A stretch of DNA of 64,000 bases from the NCBI GenBank assembly GCA_937915545.1, contig CALGIJ010000031.1, positions 55,058 through 119,057 on the forward strand. The letters run 5' to 3'. A program made the position numbers and the translations under genes. Shown here in pieces: positions 17,166 to 25,897 of this stretch; positions within the stretch are counted from its first letter, which is position 1, and every line of letters begins with the position of its first letter. The stretch is from an uncultured Desulfobacterales bacterium. GTDB lineage: Bacteria; Desulfobacterota; Desulfobulbia; Desulfobulbales; Desulfocapsaceae. The notes beneath the pieces are model-generated. The model was given only the letters and a program-made list of their open reading frames with translations, was not told the origin of the DNA and made no database searches.

Positions 17166-17711
17166 CTATTGCGGTTGGCCCGGCTTGTTGTCGAGATGGC
17201 GGGCGAGGTAGAGGGTCTGCAAAACGATAAAGAGGACCGTCAGGCCGAGCATGCCGAAGAGCTTGAAGTTGACCCAGGTGTCGCTGTCGAAGTAGGTCAT
17301 GACGTAGAGGTTGGCGCAGCCGAGCGCGAAGAAGAACAGCGCCCAGCCGAGGTTGAGCCGCCGCCAGATCTTCACCGGCAGGGTCACCGCCGAGCCGAGC
17401 ATGTGCTCTATGGCCGTGCGGGCGCCGAAGAACTGGGTGAAGAGGAAAACGGTGCAGAACAGCCAATTGACCACCGTCGGCTTCCACTTGATGAAGGTCT
17501 CGTCATGGAGGATCAGGGTCAGCCCGCCGAAAACGACGATGATCGCCAGGGTTGCCAGCTGCATCTTGGCAAGCGTCTTCGTCCGCCACCAGATCACCCC
17601 CACCTGGGCGAAGGTGGAGACGATGGCCACCAGGGTGGCGGCATAGATATCGTAGAACTTGTAGGTCAGGAAAAAGAAGATGATCGGCAGGAACTCGAAC
17701 AACAGCTTCAT
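17166..17711 (-). CDS. yciB: Inner membrane septation/envelope protein YciB (IspZ family)
   Basis: A 181-residue inner-membrane protein with five predicted helices. The family signature starts the protein: MKLLFEFLPIIFFFLTYK, then IYAATLVAIVSTFAQV, WKPTVVNWLFCTVFLFTQFFG and NLGWALFFFALGCANLYV. YciB (intracellular septation protein A) is linked to envelope integrity and cell-division or peptidoglycan machinery. The ATG at 17711 is the family start, with CACGGAGTTTTC upstream; the longer frame to 17864 has no homology. The DACNV gene follows on the same strand 37 bases after the stop, so the two may share a transcript. The 297 bases upstream (17712-18008) hold no gene that I can support. Confidence 0.95.
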   Translation of the reverse strand: MKLLFEFLPIIFFFLTYKFYDIYAATLVAIVSTFAQVGVIWWRTKTLAKMQLATLAIIVVFGGLTLILHDETFIKWKPTVVNWLFCTVFLFTQFFGARTAIEHMLGSAVTLPVKIWRRLNLGWALFFFALGCANLYVMTYFDSDTWVNFKLFGMLGLTVLFIVLQTLYLARHLDNKPGQPQ

Positions 17712-18008
17712 GAAAACTCCGTGAAAAAAACACTGACAGTGATACATCGGGGGTTGAGGAGCAGAACAGGATACCCGGTTTGCCTGCGCCAAGAAAGAGA
17801 AAACGGCACGACCGGGAGGAGCCGCTCTTGCCATCCGGCGTCCCCTGCTTAGCGTAGGGGCCATGATATCGAGGACTCCGGCTTCTCCGCCCTCTGCTCC
17901 CGAGAAGCCGTATCGCCCGGCGCCCCGCCAGGGCCTGCTTCAGCTTGAGAGCGGAGACGGAGCATATTTCCAGCAGCCCCGGCCCTTCCTCTTGCCACCC
18001 CAGCCGCC

Positions 18009-18947
18009 ATGATCGTCAGCGCCAGCCGCAGAACCGACATTCCCGCCTTCTACGGCGAGTGGCTGCTGCGCCGCCTCGCCGCAGGCGAGGTGCTGGTGCG
18101 CAACCCGATGAACGCCCATGACATCAGCCGCCTCCCTCTCGCCCCCGAGACGGTCTCCTGCCTGGTGCTATGGAGCAAGAACCCAGCTCCTCTGCTGCCC
18201 CGCCTTGATGAGATGGAGATGCTCGGCTATAAGAACTTCTACTTCCTCTTCACCCTCAACGCCTATGGGCCCGAGGTGGAAACCACCCTGCCGCCTCTTG
18301 CCCAACGCATAGAAACCTTCCGCTCCCTCGCCGACCGTCTCGGCTGCGCGCGCGTGCTGTGGCGCTACGACCCGATCTTCTTCAGCCGCCGCTATACCAT
18401 CGAGTTCCACCTGCATCGCTTCGCCGAGCTCGCCACGGCCCTCACCGGCGCCACCGAACGGGTCATCGTCAGCTTCGTCGAGATGTACCGCAAGTGCCAA
18501 ATCGCCATGGCGAGCCTGAGCCCCGAAGAGCATGCCGCAGACGAGCGCGCCGCCTTGCTCCTCCGCCTCGCCGACATCGCCGACAGGCGGGGCATCACCT
18601 TGCAGGGCTGCGCCATGGGCGACGAGACCGCCGCCGTGGTACCAGCCGGGTCGTGCATCAACGAGAAACTCATCACCAGGATCAGCGGCCGCCACCTCGC
18701 CCCGCGACGTGATCGCAGCCAGCGTCGCAACTGCCGCTGCACAACCTCCATCGACATCGGCGCCTACGACAGCTGCCCCCACGGCTGCCGCTACTGCTAC
18801 GCCACCCGTGACAGTGGGCGGGCGGCCCGCAATTTCGCCGGCCACGACCCCGCCTCGCCCCTCTTGCTCGGCAAGGTCGGCCCACAGGACATCATTCGCG
18901 AGCGCAGCCTGCCCCCTGCTCCGCCCCGCCAGCCACGGCTCTTCTGA
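18009..18947 (+). CDS. DUF1848 protein with C-terminal iron-sulfur-type motif
   Basis: A 312-residue protein of the DUF1848 family. It starts MIVSASRRTDIPAFYGEW, has VLWSKNPAPLL and LWRYDPIFFS, and ends with a cysteine cluster: CRCTTSIDIGAYDSCPHG, then CRYCYA. The CPHGCRYCYA part resembles the CxxxCxxC cluster of radical-SAM enzymes, but it sits at the C-terminus (about residues 258-267) rather than near the N-terminus, an unusual place. Family members are considered Fe-S proteins of unknown function, possibly linked to DNA photolyase-like repair. The ATG at 18009 follows no strong ribosome site. The gene stands alone between yciB (divergent) and the formate dehydrogenase region. Confidence 0.85.
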   Translation: MIVSASRRTDIPAFYGEWLLRRLAAGEVLVRNPMNAHDISRLPLAPETVSCLVLWSKNPAPLLPRLDEMEMLGYKNFYFLFTLNAYGPEVETTLPPLAQRIETFRSLADRLGCARVLWRYDPIFFSRRYTIEFHLHRFAELATALTGATERVIVSFVEMYRKCQIAMASLSPEEHAADERAALLLRLADIADRRGITLQGCAMGDETAAVVPAGSCINEKLITRISGRHLAPRRDRSQRRNCRCTTSIDIGAYDSCPHGCRYCYATRDSGRAARNFAGHDPASPLLLGKVGPQDIIRERSLPPAPPRQPRLF

Positions 18948-19660
18948 CAGGTGATCGTTTCACCCCGCCATCTCGTCTTGATACCCCCGCCATGACTCGC
19001 CATCCGCCACGTCAGCGCACTGAGGATGTCCCGGACCTGGCGGACTTGGCCAATCCGGCTCCCTGTGCGTCCAGGAGGACCCGGTCCCGGCTGGCCAACC
19101 GCCTCGCGCGCGCGTAGAGAGCGCCACATAGCTGTCACCTTTTGTCAGTATTGGTCATTTGTGGGTTTTTGGATGAAAACCCAGAAAGGGCGGGCTAAGG
19201 TCGACCCAAAAGAATATCTTGAACCTTTACGAACAGTTATGTAAGTTCATTCCCTACACGTTTTTCAGTTCCACCCCTACAGATAAAAAGGACCGACACC
19301 TACCCCGTTTTCAGCAACGGGCAGCGCCAATTTTCAGACCAAAACAGCTCGCAAAACTCCCTTCGCTCCTACCCCAAAAACAGTTCCCACCTGATAGTTT
19401 TATCCCCCCCGTTCCTCTATAGTGGCTGGTATTGCTCGGTTTCGGCGCCCCCGCGGGCCTGCCGGCCCCCGGCAACGCCATAACGCCCCTCGCACGGGAG
19501 GCGCCCGCCTTCAACGCGGCGAGGCAGCGCACCTTCATCGGGACCGCCGCCTACAGCATAAAAGAGGCGGGGAAACGGCTGCATGCGGGATAGTGTCCGG
19601 CGGCTTTCGTCGGGCTTCACACTTCTTACCTGCTTGTTGAAAACAAGAAAGGAGTCTTCA
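18948..19660 (+). other. Long leader/intergenic region before formate dehydrogenase
   Basis: About 710 bases without a credible gene. The middle (19130-19430) is conspicuously A+T-rich. It includes a perfect 8-bp inverted repeat TGGGTTTT/AAAACCCA (19162-19183) with no T tract. Downstream of a candidate promoter at 19395-19423 the presumed 230-base leader is GC-rich and can fold: CCGCCT/AGGCGG (19547-19570) and CCGGCG/CGTCGG (19597-19613). I compared it with the Moco riboswitch by eye and could not match it. A site for a formate or redox regulator in the A+T-rich part is possible but not identified. Confidence 0.5.
19395..19423 (+). promoter_or_regulatory. Weak candidate promoter for the fdn operon
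   Basis: TATAGT at 19418-19423 is a good -10. The -35 position, 17 bases upstream, holds only TAGTTT (19395-19400), so an activator would be expected. The transcript would have a leader of about 230 bases. Confidence 0.3.
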
Positions 19661-22600
19661 ATGGGAGTATCGAGAAGGGATTTTCTCAAGCTGTCAGGCA
19701 GCGCCGCTCTGGTGGCCTCGCTTGGCGTCGATCTCGACCCGGCCAGGGCCTATGCCAAGGAACTGCGGATCAAGAACGCCAAACAGAGCACCACCGTCTG
19801 CCCGTACTGCTCGGTGGGCTGCGGCATCATCGTTTATGCCGAGAACGGCAAGATCGTCAACACCGAGGGTGACCCGGACCATCCGATCAGCGAAGGCACC
19901 CTGTGCGCCAAAGGCTCCTCGGTCAGCCAGCTGGTCAATAACGACACCCGGGTGAAAAAGCCGATGTACCGTGAACCGGGCGGCACCGCCTGGAAGGAAG
20001 TCGAGTGGAACTGGGCGCTTGATCGCATCGCCCGACTCGTCAAAGACGCCCGCGACAAGAGCTTCAAGACCACCAGCAAGGTCAAGTCGATGGAGAAACA
20101 GGCCGATGGCTCGATGCTGGAAGTGGTCAAGGAGGTGGTGGTCAACCGCACCGACGCCATCGCCCATGTCGGCAGCGCCGCCCTCGACAACGAGGAATGC
20201 TATATCCTGCAAAAACTGATACGGTCCTGGGGCCTGGTGCACGTCGAGAACCAGGCACGCATCTGACACAGCGCAACTGTTGCGGCTCTGGCAGAGTCGT
20301 TCGGACGCGGTGCAATGACCAACCACTGGATCGACCTGAAGAACTCCGACGTCATTCTCGTCATGGGTTCCAATCCAGCCTCCAATCACCCGGTGTCGAT
20401 GAAATGGATCATGAGGGCGCGCGAGAAAGGCGCCAAGCTGATCTGCGTCGACCCCCGTTTCACCCAGACCGCCGCCAAGGCGGATCTCTACGCCCCTCTC
20501 CGTTCGGGAACCGATATCGCCTTCCTCGGCGGCATGATCAGGTATATCCTCGACAAGGATCTGTACTTCAAGGAGTACGTGGTCAACTACACCAACGCCT
20601 CCTTCCTCGTCAACCCCGGCTACAAGGGCCCGGCGGAACTCGACGGGCTGTTCTCCGGCTATGATGCCGAGAAACGCAAATACGACAAGAGCACCTGGTC
20701 GTTCCAACTGGACGAGAACGGCATCGCCCGCAAGGACCCGACCCTGCAAGACCCCAACTGCGTCTTCCAACTGCTCAAGAAACACTACGACCGCTATACC
20801 GTCGACAAGGTGGTCTCGATCACCGGCACCCCGAAAGAGAAGCTGCTGGCGGTCTACGAGATCTACGCCTCCACCGGCAAGCCGGACCGCGTCGGCACCG
20901 AGTGCTACGCCATGGGTTGGACCCAGCACACCGTCGGCACGCAGAACATCCGGGCCATGGCCATCATCCAGGCCCTGCTCGGTAACGTCGGCATGGCCGG
21001 CGGCGGCGTCAACGCCATGCGCGGCGAGGCCAATGTCCAGGGCTCCACCGACTATGGCATCCTCTTCCATATCCTCCCCGGCTACAACCCGACCCCCAAC
21101 GCCGCCTGGCCCGACCTGGCGACCTATATCGCCAAGAATACCCCGACCACCAAGGAGCCGCAGAGCGTCAACTGGTGGAGCAACCGCAACAAGTACATCG
21201 TCAGCTACCTCAAGGCGGTCTTTGGCGAGGCAGCCACCAAGGATAACGACTTCGGCTACAACTGGCTGCCGAAGACCGATATCGGCCAGAACGCCTCGTG
21301 GCTGATGATCTTCGACAAGATGCTCAAGGGCGACTTCGAGGGCTTCTTCGCCTGGGGTCAGAATCCGGCCTGTTCCGGCGCTAACTCCAACAAGACCCGC
21401 GAGGCGATGACCAAACTCAAGTGGCTGGTCAACGTCAACCTCTTCGACAACGAGACCGGCTCCTTCTGGCGCAGCCCGGGCATGAACCCCAAGGATATCC
21501 AGACCGAGGTGTTCTTCCTGCCCTGCTGCTCGTCCATGGAAAAAGAGGGCAGCATCTCCAACTCGGGCCGCATGGGACAGTGGCGCTACAAGGCGGTGGA
21601 GCCCCTCGGCGAGTCGTGGCCTGACGCGGAAATCGCCAACGAACTCTATTTCCGCGTACGCGAGCTGTATCGCAAGGAGGGCGGCGCCACTCCCGAACCG
21701 ATCCTCAACCTCAGCTGGGATTATGGCCAGAAGGACGCCGCCGGCAAGGTCAAGCATGTCGATGTCCATGCCATCGCCAAGGAAATCAACGGCTACTGGC
21801 TGGAAGACGTCTATGACAAGAAGGTCGACCCGCCGAAGCTTATCGGCAAGAAAGGCGACCTGGTAACCAGTTTCCCCTCGCTGCAGGCCGACGGCACTAC
21901 CTCCTGCGGCAACTGGATCTACTGCAACTCTTATATTCTCAAAGACGGCAAGCCGGTCAACATGATGGCCCGGCGTGGCAAGGAAGACCCCACCGGGCTC
22001 GGCCTCTTCCCCAACTGGGCCTGGACCTGGCCGGTCAACCGGCGTGTCATCTACAACCGCGCCTCCGTCGACCCGCAGGGCCAGCCCTGGGATGCCAAGC
22101 GCCCGCTGCTCAAGTGGAACGGCGAGAAGAAATCCTGGGAAGGCGATATCGTCGACGGCGGTGGCGCTCCTCCGGGCCTGCCCGGCGGCAAATTGCCCTT
22201 CATCATGAAGGCGGACGGCATCATCTCCGTCTTCGGACCCGGACTGGCGGAAGGCCCCTTCCCCGAGCACTACGAGGCCCTCGAGTGTCCGGTGCAGGAA
22301 AACTCGATGTCCAAGCAGCGCATCAACCCGACCATCAAGATCTTCGGCGACAAGATGGACGCCTACGCCTCCTGCGATCTGCGCTATCCCTTCGTCGCCT
22401 CGACATACCGTGTCTCCGAGCACTGGCAGACCGGTTGCATGACCCGGCACTGTTCGTGGCTGCTCGAACTGCAACCGCAGAACTTCGTCGAGATCAGCGT
22501 CGAGCTGGCCAAGGAGCTCAAGCTCAATAACGGCGATACGGTGGTCGTCTCCTCGGCGCGTGGCGAAGTCAAGGCGGTGGCCCTGGTCTCGGAGCGCTTC

Positions 22601-22783
22601 AAGCCCTTCAAGGTGGCGGATTCCACCGTCCATCAGGTCGGCCTGCCCTGGCACTTCGGCTGGCAGTTCCCCGAGGATGGCAGCGGCTACGACAGCGCCA
22701 ATCTGTTGACCCCGAACGTGGGCGACGCCAACACAATGATACCCGAATCGAAGGCCTTCATGGTCAACGTTCGCAAGGCATAG
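19661..22783 (+). CDS. fdnG: Formate dehydrogenase alpha subunit, selenocysteine-containing
   Basis: Periplasmic molybdenum/tungsten-bis-MGD formate dehydrogenase, 1040 residues, oxidising formate to CO2. It begins with a twin-arginine signal (SRRDFLKLSGSAAL). The [4Fe-4S] motif is CPYCSVGC (Cys47, 50, 54) plus a fourth Cys in EGTLCAKG. The in-frame TGA at 20264-20266 is selenocysteine 202 in NQARIUHSATVAAL, exactly where FdnG carries Sec, and the frame stays open to 22783. Beyond it come NSDVILVMGSNPASNHPVS and VTRHCSWLL-like Moco-binding segments. AAGGAG precedes the ATG. Automatic gene calling would split it into two pieces at the TGA. Beta and gamma subunits follow directly. FdhE, required for maturation, lies about 3 kb downstream. 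Confidence 0.96.
20284..20298 (+). promoter_or_regulatory. SECIS-like hairpin of fdnG
   Basis: GGCTCT and AGAGTC pair (six pairs, one G-U) around a GGC loop. The loop is 24-26 bases past the TGA at 20264-20266, suitable for SelB. Within coding sequence. Confidence 0.65.
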
Positions 22784-22793
22784 GGGGTGACAC

Positions 22794-23561
22794 ATGGCTA
22801 ATGAAAGCAATTCACGCAAAGCGATCCTGGTGACCCCCGAGATCTGCATCGGCTGCCGCGCCTGCCAGGTCGCCTGCAAGAGCTGGAACCAGCTGCCGGC
22901 AAGCAAGACCAAGAACAACGGCACCTATCAGAACCCGCCCGACCTGGAGAGTAACACCTTCAACATCATCCGCTTCGCCGAGGTCCCTTCCAAGGAGACC
23001 CCGGTGCGCTGGCTCTTCGTCAGCCGGCGCTGTATGCACTGCGAGGACGCCGGCTGCGTCAAGATCTGTCCCTCGGGCGCCCTCTACAAGACGGCGGAAG
23101 GGGCGGTGGCCTACGACCGCGACAAGTGCATCGGCTGCAAGCTCTGCTCCACCGGCTGTCCCTTCGACGTGCCCCGCTACGACAAGGAAGGCAAGGTCTC
23201 GAAGTGCCACCTGTGCTTCGACCGCATCGCCGCGAACATGACGCCGTCCTGCGTCAAGACCTGCCCCACCGGAGCGCTGAAGTACGGTGATCGCGCGGAA
23301 CTGATAGCCGAAGCGAAGAAAACCGGCTATACCACCATCTACGGCGAGAACGATCTCAAGGGCCTCGGCTCGGTGTACGCCTTCAAGGAAGAGCCGAAGC
23401 TCTACGGCCTCAAGGAAAACCCCGCCCTGCCGAGCAGCGTCGCCTTCTGGCACAGCTACCTCAAGCCGCTGTCGTGGATCGGCCTGGGCGGCGTGGTGGC
23501 CGCGGCGGCAATCCATTATCTGGCCATAGGCCCCCACAAGGAAGAGAAAGAGGAGGTATGA
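22794..23561 (+). CDS. fdnH: Formate dehydrogenase beta subunit (Fe-S electron transfer)
   Basis: A 255-residue four-cluster ferredoxin-type subunit that carries electrons from FdnG to the membrane cytochrome. Cysteine motifs appear in order: CIGCRACQVACKSWNQ, then CMHCEDAGCVKICPSGAL, DKCIGCKLCSTGCPFDV and CHLCFDRIAA with CVKTCPTGAL. A single C-terminal transmembrane helix (SWIGLGGVVAAAAIHYLAIG, about residues 226-245) anchors it, as in E. coli FdnH. It starts ten bases after the alpha stop. There is no signal peptide, consistent with export together with the Tat-targeted alpha subunit. Confidence 0.94.
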   Translation: MANESNSRKAILVTPEICIGCRACQVACKSWNQLPASKTKNNGTYQNPPDLESNTFNIIRFAEVPSKETPVRWLFVSRRCMHCEDAGCVKICPSGALYKTAEGAVAYDRDKCIGCKLCSTGCPFDVPRYDKEGKVSKCHLCFDRIAANMTPSCVKTCPTGALKYGDRAELIAEAKKTGYTTIYGENDLKGLGSVYAFKEEPKLYGLKENPALPSSVAFWHSYLKPLSWIGLGGVVAAAAIHYLAIGPHKEEKEEV

Positions 23562-23562
23562 C

Positions 23563-24168
23563 ATGGCTGAAATGGTAAGAAAATCGAGTGTCGACGAGAT
23601 CGTCAACCACTGGGTGCTGGCAGGAAGCTGCATCCTCCTCGCCCTCAGCGGTTTCGCCTTCCTCTTTCATCTCGACGGCGTTGCCGGCGTCTTCGGCGGC
23701 TACAACGTCATGAAGGACGTGCACAACTGGCTGGGCGTCATCTTCGCCCTGTCGCTGCTCTATTCGATGCGCCACTACCTCAAAGACGCCTTCGAATACG
23801 ATGCCGACGACCTGCAGTGGTTCAAGGTGGCCGGCGGCTACCTCTCCCACAAGGTCAAGGTGCCGCCGATGGGCAAGTACAATCCCGGCCAGAAGCTCTA
23901 TTACCTGGCCATCGTCGCCGCCGGAATAGCCATCACCGCCTCCGGCCTCGGCATGTGGCTGATGAAGGATGATGCCACGGTGTTGATGTATTCCCATCTC
24001 ATCCACAACCTCGCCTTCGTCATCTTCGCCATCGCCGTGCCGGTGCATATCTACCTCGGCACCCTGGCCAACCCGGGCACCTTCAAGCTCATGGTCAGCG
24101 GCACCCTGCCGCTGGAAGAGGCGAAACGCAGGTATCCCAAGTGGATGAAGGCGGCGGGCAGGATGTAG
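23563..24168 (+). CDS. fdnI: Formate dehydrogenase gamma subunit (cytochrome b556)
   Basis: A 201-residue di-haem b membrane subunit that passes electrons to the quinone pool. Four helices are visible, at about residues 15-35 (WVLAGSCILLALSGFAFLF), 47-68, 108-130 and 140-165. Candidate haem ligands are His in NHWVLAG, KDVHNWLG, MRHYLKD and SHLIHNLAF. The last helix contains VPVHIYLG. The gene begins one base after the beta-subunit stop. It ends 38 bases before a strong intrinsic terminator, which marks the end of the core operon. Confidence 0.93.
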   Translation: MAEMVRKSSVDEIVNHWVLAGSCILLALSGFAFLFHLDGVAGVFGGYNVMKDVHNWLGVIFALSLLYSMRHYLKDAFEYDADDLQWFKVAGGYLSHKVKVPPMGKYNPGQKLYYLAIVAAGIAITASGLGMWLMKDDATVLMYSHLIHNLAFVIFAIAVPVHIYLGTLANPGTFKLMVSGTLPLEEAKRRYPKWMKAAGRM

Positions 24169-24206
24169 ACAGCTGGCCGTTCTGGAAAATTCCACAGCCA
24201 AGGAGG

Positions 24207-24233
24207 GGGGGATACTTCGGTATCCCCCTTTTT
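24207..24233 (+). terminator. Intrinsic terminator after fdnI, abutting the next gene
   Basis: GGGGGATAC and GTATCCCCC pair perfectly around a TTCG tetraloop, followed by TTTTT. The T tract ends only five bases before the ATG at 24239. The sequence just before the stem (AAGGAGG, 24200-24206) is the only ribosome-site-like element for that gene. Confidence 0.9.
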
Positions 24234-24238
24234 GTCCC

Positions 24239-24826
24239 ATGAAAAATATCCTCTTCGTGCTCCTCGTCTTCTGTTCCTCGTTGGCCTTCGCCGCAGAGCG
24301 GCGTTTCGACATCCCCCTCGGCGACTCCCCCTCCCAGGGCCCCGTCGACGCCCCGGTGACCGTCGTCGAGTTCCTCGACTTCCAGTGACCGCACTGCGTT
24401 GCGGCCGGTCCGGTCGTCAAGGAACTGCTCGCCGCCTACCCCGGCAAGATCAGGCTGGTGATCAAGAACTATCCCTATAAATATAGAGATTTTGCCCATA
24501 TCTCCGCAGCCGCCTCCCTGGCCGCCGCGGAACAGGGCAAATACTGGGAGATGCACGACCTGCTCATCGCCCGCTCACCCAAATTGGACCGCGCCAGCCT
24601 CCTGGGCTACGCCGGCGAACTCGGCCTCGACATCCCTCGCTTCACCGCCAGCCTCGACAGCGAGCGAGTCAAGGCCCTCATCGCTGCCGACCTGGCCCTG
24701 GCCGAATCGCTCGATCTCTACAATACCCCGACCTTTTACATCAACGGCCGGCAGATCATCGGCGAACGGCCGCTGGCGGCGTTGCGCAAGATCGTTGACG
24801 AAGAGCTGCAGCAGAAAGGGAATTGA
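24239..24826 (+). CDS. DsbA-like thioredoxin with selenocysteine (UPHC) active site
   Basis: A 195-residue periplasmic thiol-disulfide oxidoreductase. Residues 1-19 are a signal peptide (MKNILFVLLVFCSSLAFA). The DsbA-type entry VTVVEFLDFQ is followed by an in-frame TGA (24386-24388, codon 50) and PHC, so the active site reads UPHC in place of CPHC. The frame then continues through VVKELLAAYPGKIRLVIKNYP, the helical insertion and the cis-Pro loop YNTPTFYINGRQI. Loss of a CxxC cysteine exactly at a TGA, plus intact sequence on both sides, makes selenocysteine the best reading; a gene caller would start it wrongly at 24458. It starts just after the terminator of the fdn operon and is followed after four bases by the peroxidase gene. 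Confidence 0.9.
24401..24417 (+). promoter_or_regulatory. SECIS-like hairpin of the DsbA-like gene
   Basis: GCGGCCG and CGGTCGT pair (seven pairs, two G-U) around GTC. The loop lies 20-22 bases past the TGA at 24386-24388. Lies inside the coding region. Confidence 0.6.
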
Positions 24827-24830
24827 GCTT

Positions 24831-25889
24831 ATGAAGCCGACACTGCCGATCTGCCTCGCCACCCTGCTGCTCGCAGCGGCCGCAGTCTTCGCCGAGACCC
24901 CGGTTACGCCGCTCGCCATCCCCATTCCCGCCGACAACCCGCAGACGGCCGAAAAGATCGAGCTCGGCAAGAAGCTCTTCTTTGACCGGCGCCTCTCCGG
25001 CGACGGCACGATGAGTTGCTCAACCTGCCACGACCCCGGCCAGGGCTTCAGCGACGGCCTGCCGACCTCGCTCAGCTACCCGACCACCAAAAACTGGCGC
25101 AACTCGCCGACGCTGTTCAACGTCGGCCTGCAGCGGCGCCTCTTCCACGATGGCCGCGCAGCGACCCTCGAGGAGCAGGTCGCGGGCCCTATCGCCTCGC
25201 CCTTCGAGATGAACCAGAACCTGCAATTTCTCGAGGAAGAGTTGCGCGCCGTGCCGGAATACCGCCAGGCCTTCACCGTCGTCTTCGGCGACGACAACAC
25301 CAGCCTCGAACGAATCGCCAAGGCCATTGCCGCTTTCGAGCGCACCATCGTCTCCGGAGAGGCCCCGGCGGACCGCCTTGTGCGCGGTGACGGCAGCGCC
25401 CTCTCCGCTGCTGCGCGCCAGGGTTACGAGGTCTTCACCGGCAAGGGCGGCTGCCTCTCCTGCCACCCCGGCCCGGCCTATACCGACCACAACTTCCACG
25501 CCCTGGGGGTCGAGGAGCATCCCGAGGGCAAGGATGATCCGCGTCTCGCCGCGACGCGGCGCTTTGTCGCCAAGACCGCCGGTCTGACCGATTTCGCGAA
25601 ACTCGACGCCGATCCCGGACGTGAACTGGCCACCGGCAAGCGGGACGACCGCGGCCTCTTCCGTACCCCAACGCTGCGCGAGCTTTCCGCCACCGCTCCT
25701 TATATGCATAACGGCCGCTACGAGACCCTGGCCGAGGTCGTCGACTTCTTCGACCGTGGCGGTGGCCCCGGCAACACGGTCCTGCAGCCTCTCGGCCTCG
25801 ATGCCGCGGAGAAGGCCGCCCTGCTCGCCTTTCTCGAAGAGGGGCTGCGCAGCCCGCAGCCGCCCTTCGTTTTCCCGAAAATTCCCTGA
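24831..25889 (+). CDS. Di-haem cytochrome c peroxidase (CcpA/MauG family)
   Basis: A 352-residue periplasmic protein that reduces hydrogen peroxide with electrons from cytochrome c. There is a signal peptide (about 1-21, ending VFA-ET). Two c-haem sites are present: CSTCH (Cys63, Cys66, His67) and CLSCH (Cys208, Cys211, His212). Typical sequences include LGKKLFFDRRLS, NSPTLFNVGL, FHDGRAATLEEQ and FRTPTLRELSATAPYMHNG. This is a standard bacterial CcpA. It follows the Sec-DsbA gene by four bases and precedes fdhE by eight, so the three form one transcript and link peroxide defence to the oxygen-sensitive formate dehydrogenase. MauG-type cofactor-modifying enzymes are related but less likely here. 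Confidence 0.92.
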   Translation: MKPTLPICLATLLLAAAAVFAETPVTPLAIPIPADNPQTAEKIELGKKLFFDRRLSGDGTMSCSTCHDPGQGFSDGLPTSLSYPTTKNWRNSPTLFNVGLQRRLFHDGRAATLEEQVAGPIASPFEMNQNLQFLEEELRAVPEYRQAFTVVFGDDNTSLERIAKAIAAFERTIVSGEAPADRLVRGDGSALSAAARQGYEVFTGKGGCLSCHPGPAYTDHNFHALGVEEHPEGKDDPRLAATRRFVAKTAGLTDFAKLDADPGRELATGKRDDRGLFRTPTLRELSATAPYMHNGRYETLAEVVDFFDRGGGPGNTVLQPLGLDAAEKAALLAFLEEGLRSPQPPFVFPKIP

Positions 25890-25897
25890 GGAGCTTT

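Noticed and set aside
19420..19445. Sigma54 (-24/-12) promoter before fdnG, from TGGCTGGTATTGCT
   Set aside because: The GG and GC elements are eight bases apart in place of ten, and the A of TGGCA is missing.
19440..19655. Moco (or Tuco) riboswitch in the fdn leader
   Set aside because: The leader can fold into two small hairpins, but I could not line up the conserved motif parts; a covariance search would be needed.
19694..22924. 1076-codon open frame antisense to fdnG
   Set aside because: Same reason: coding bias and conserved motifs belong to the plus strand.
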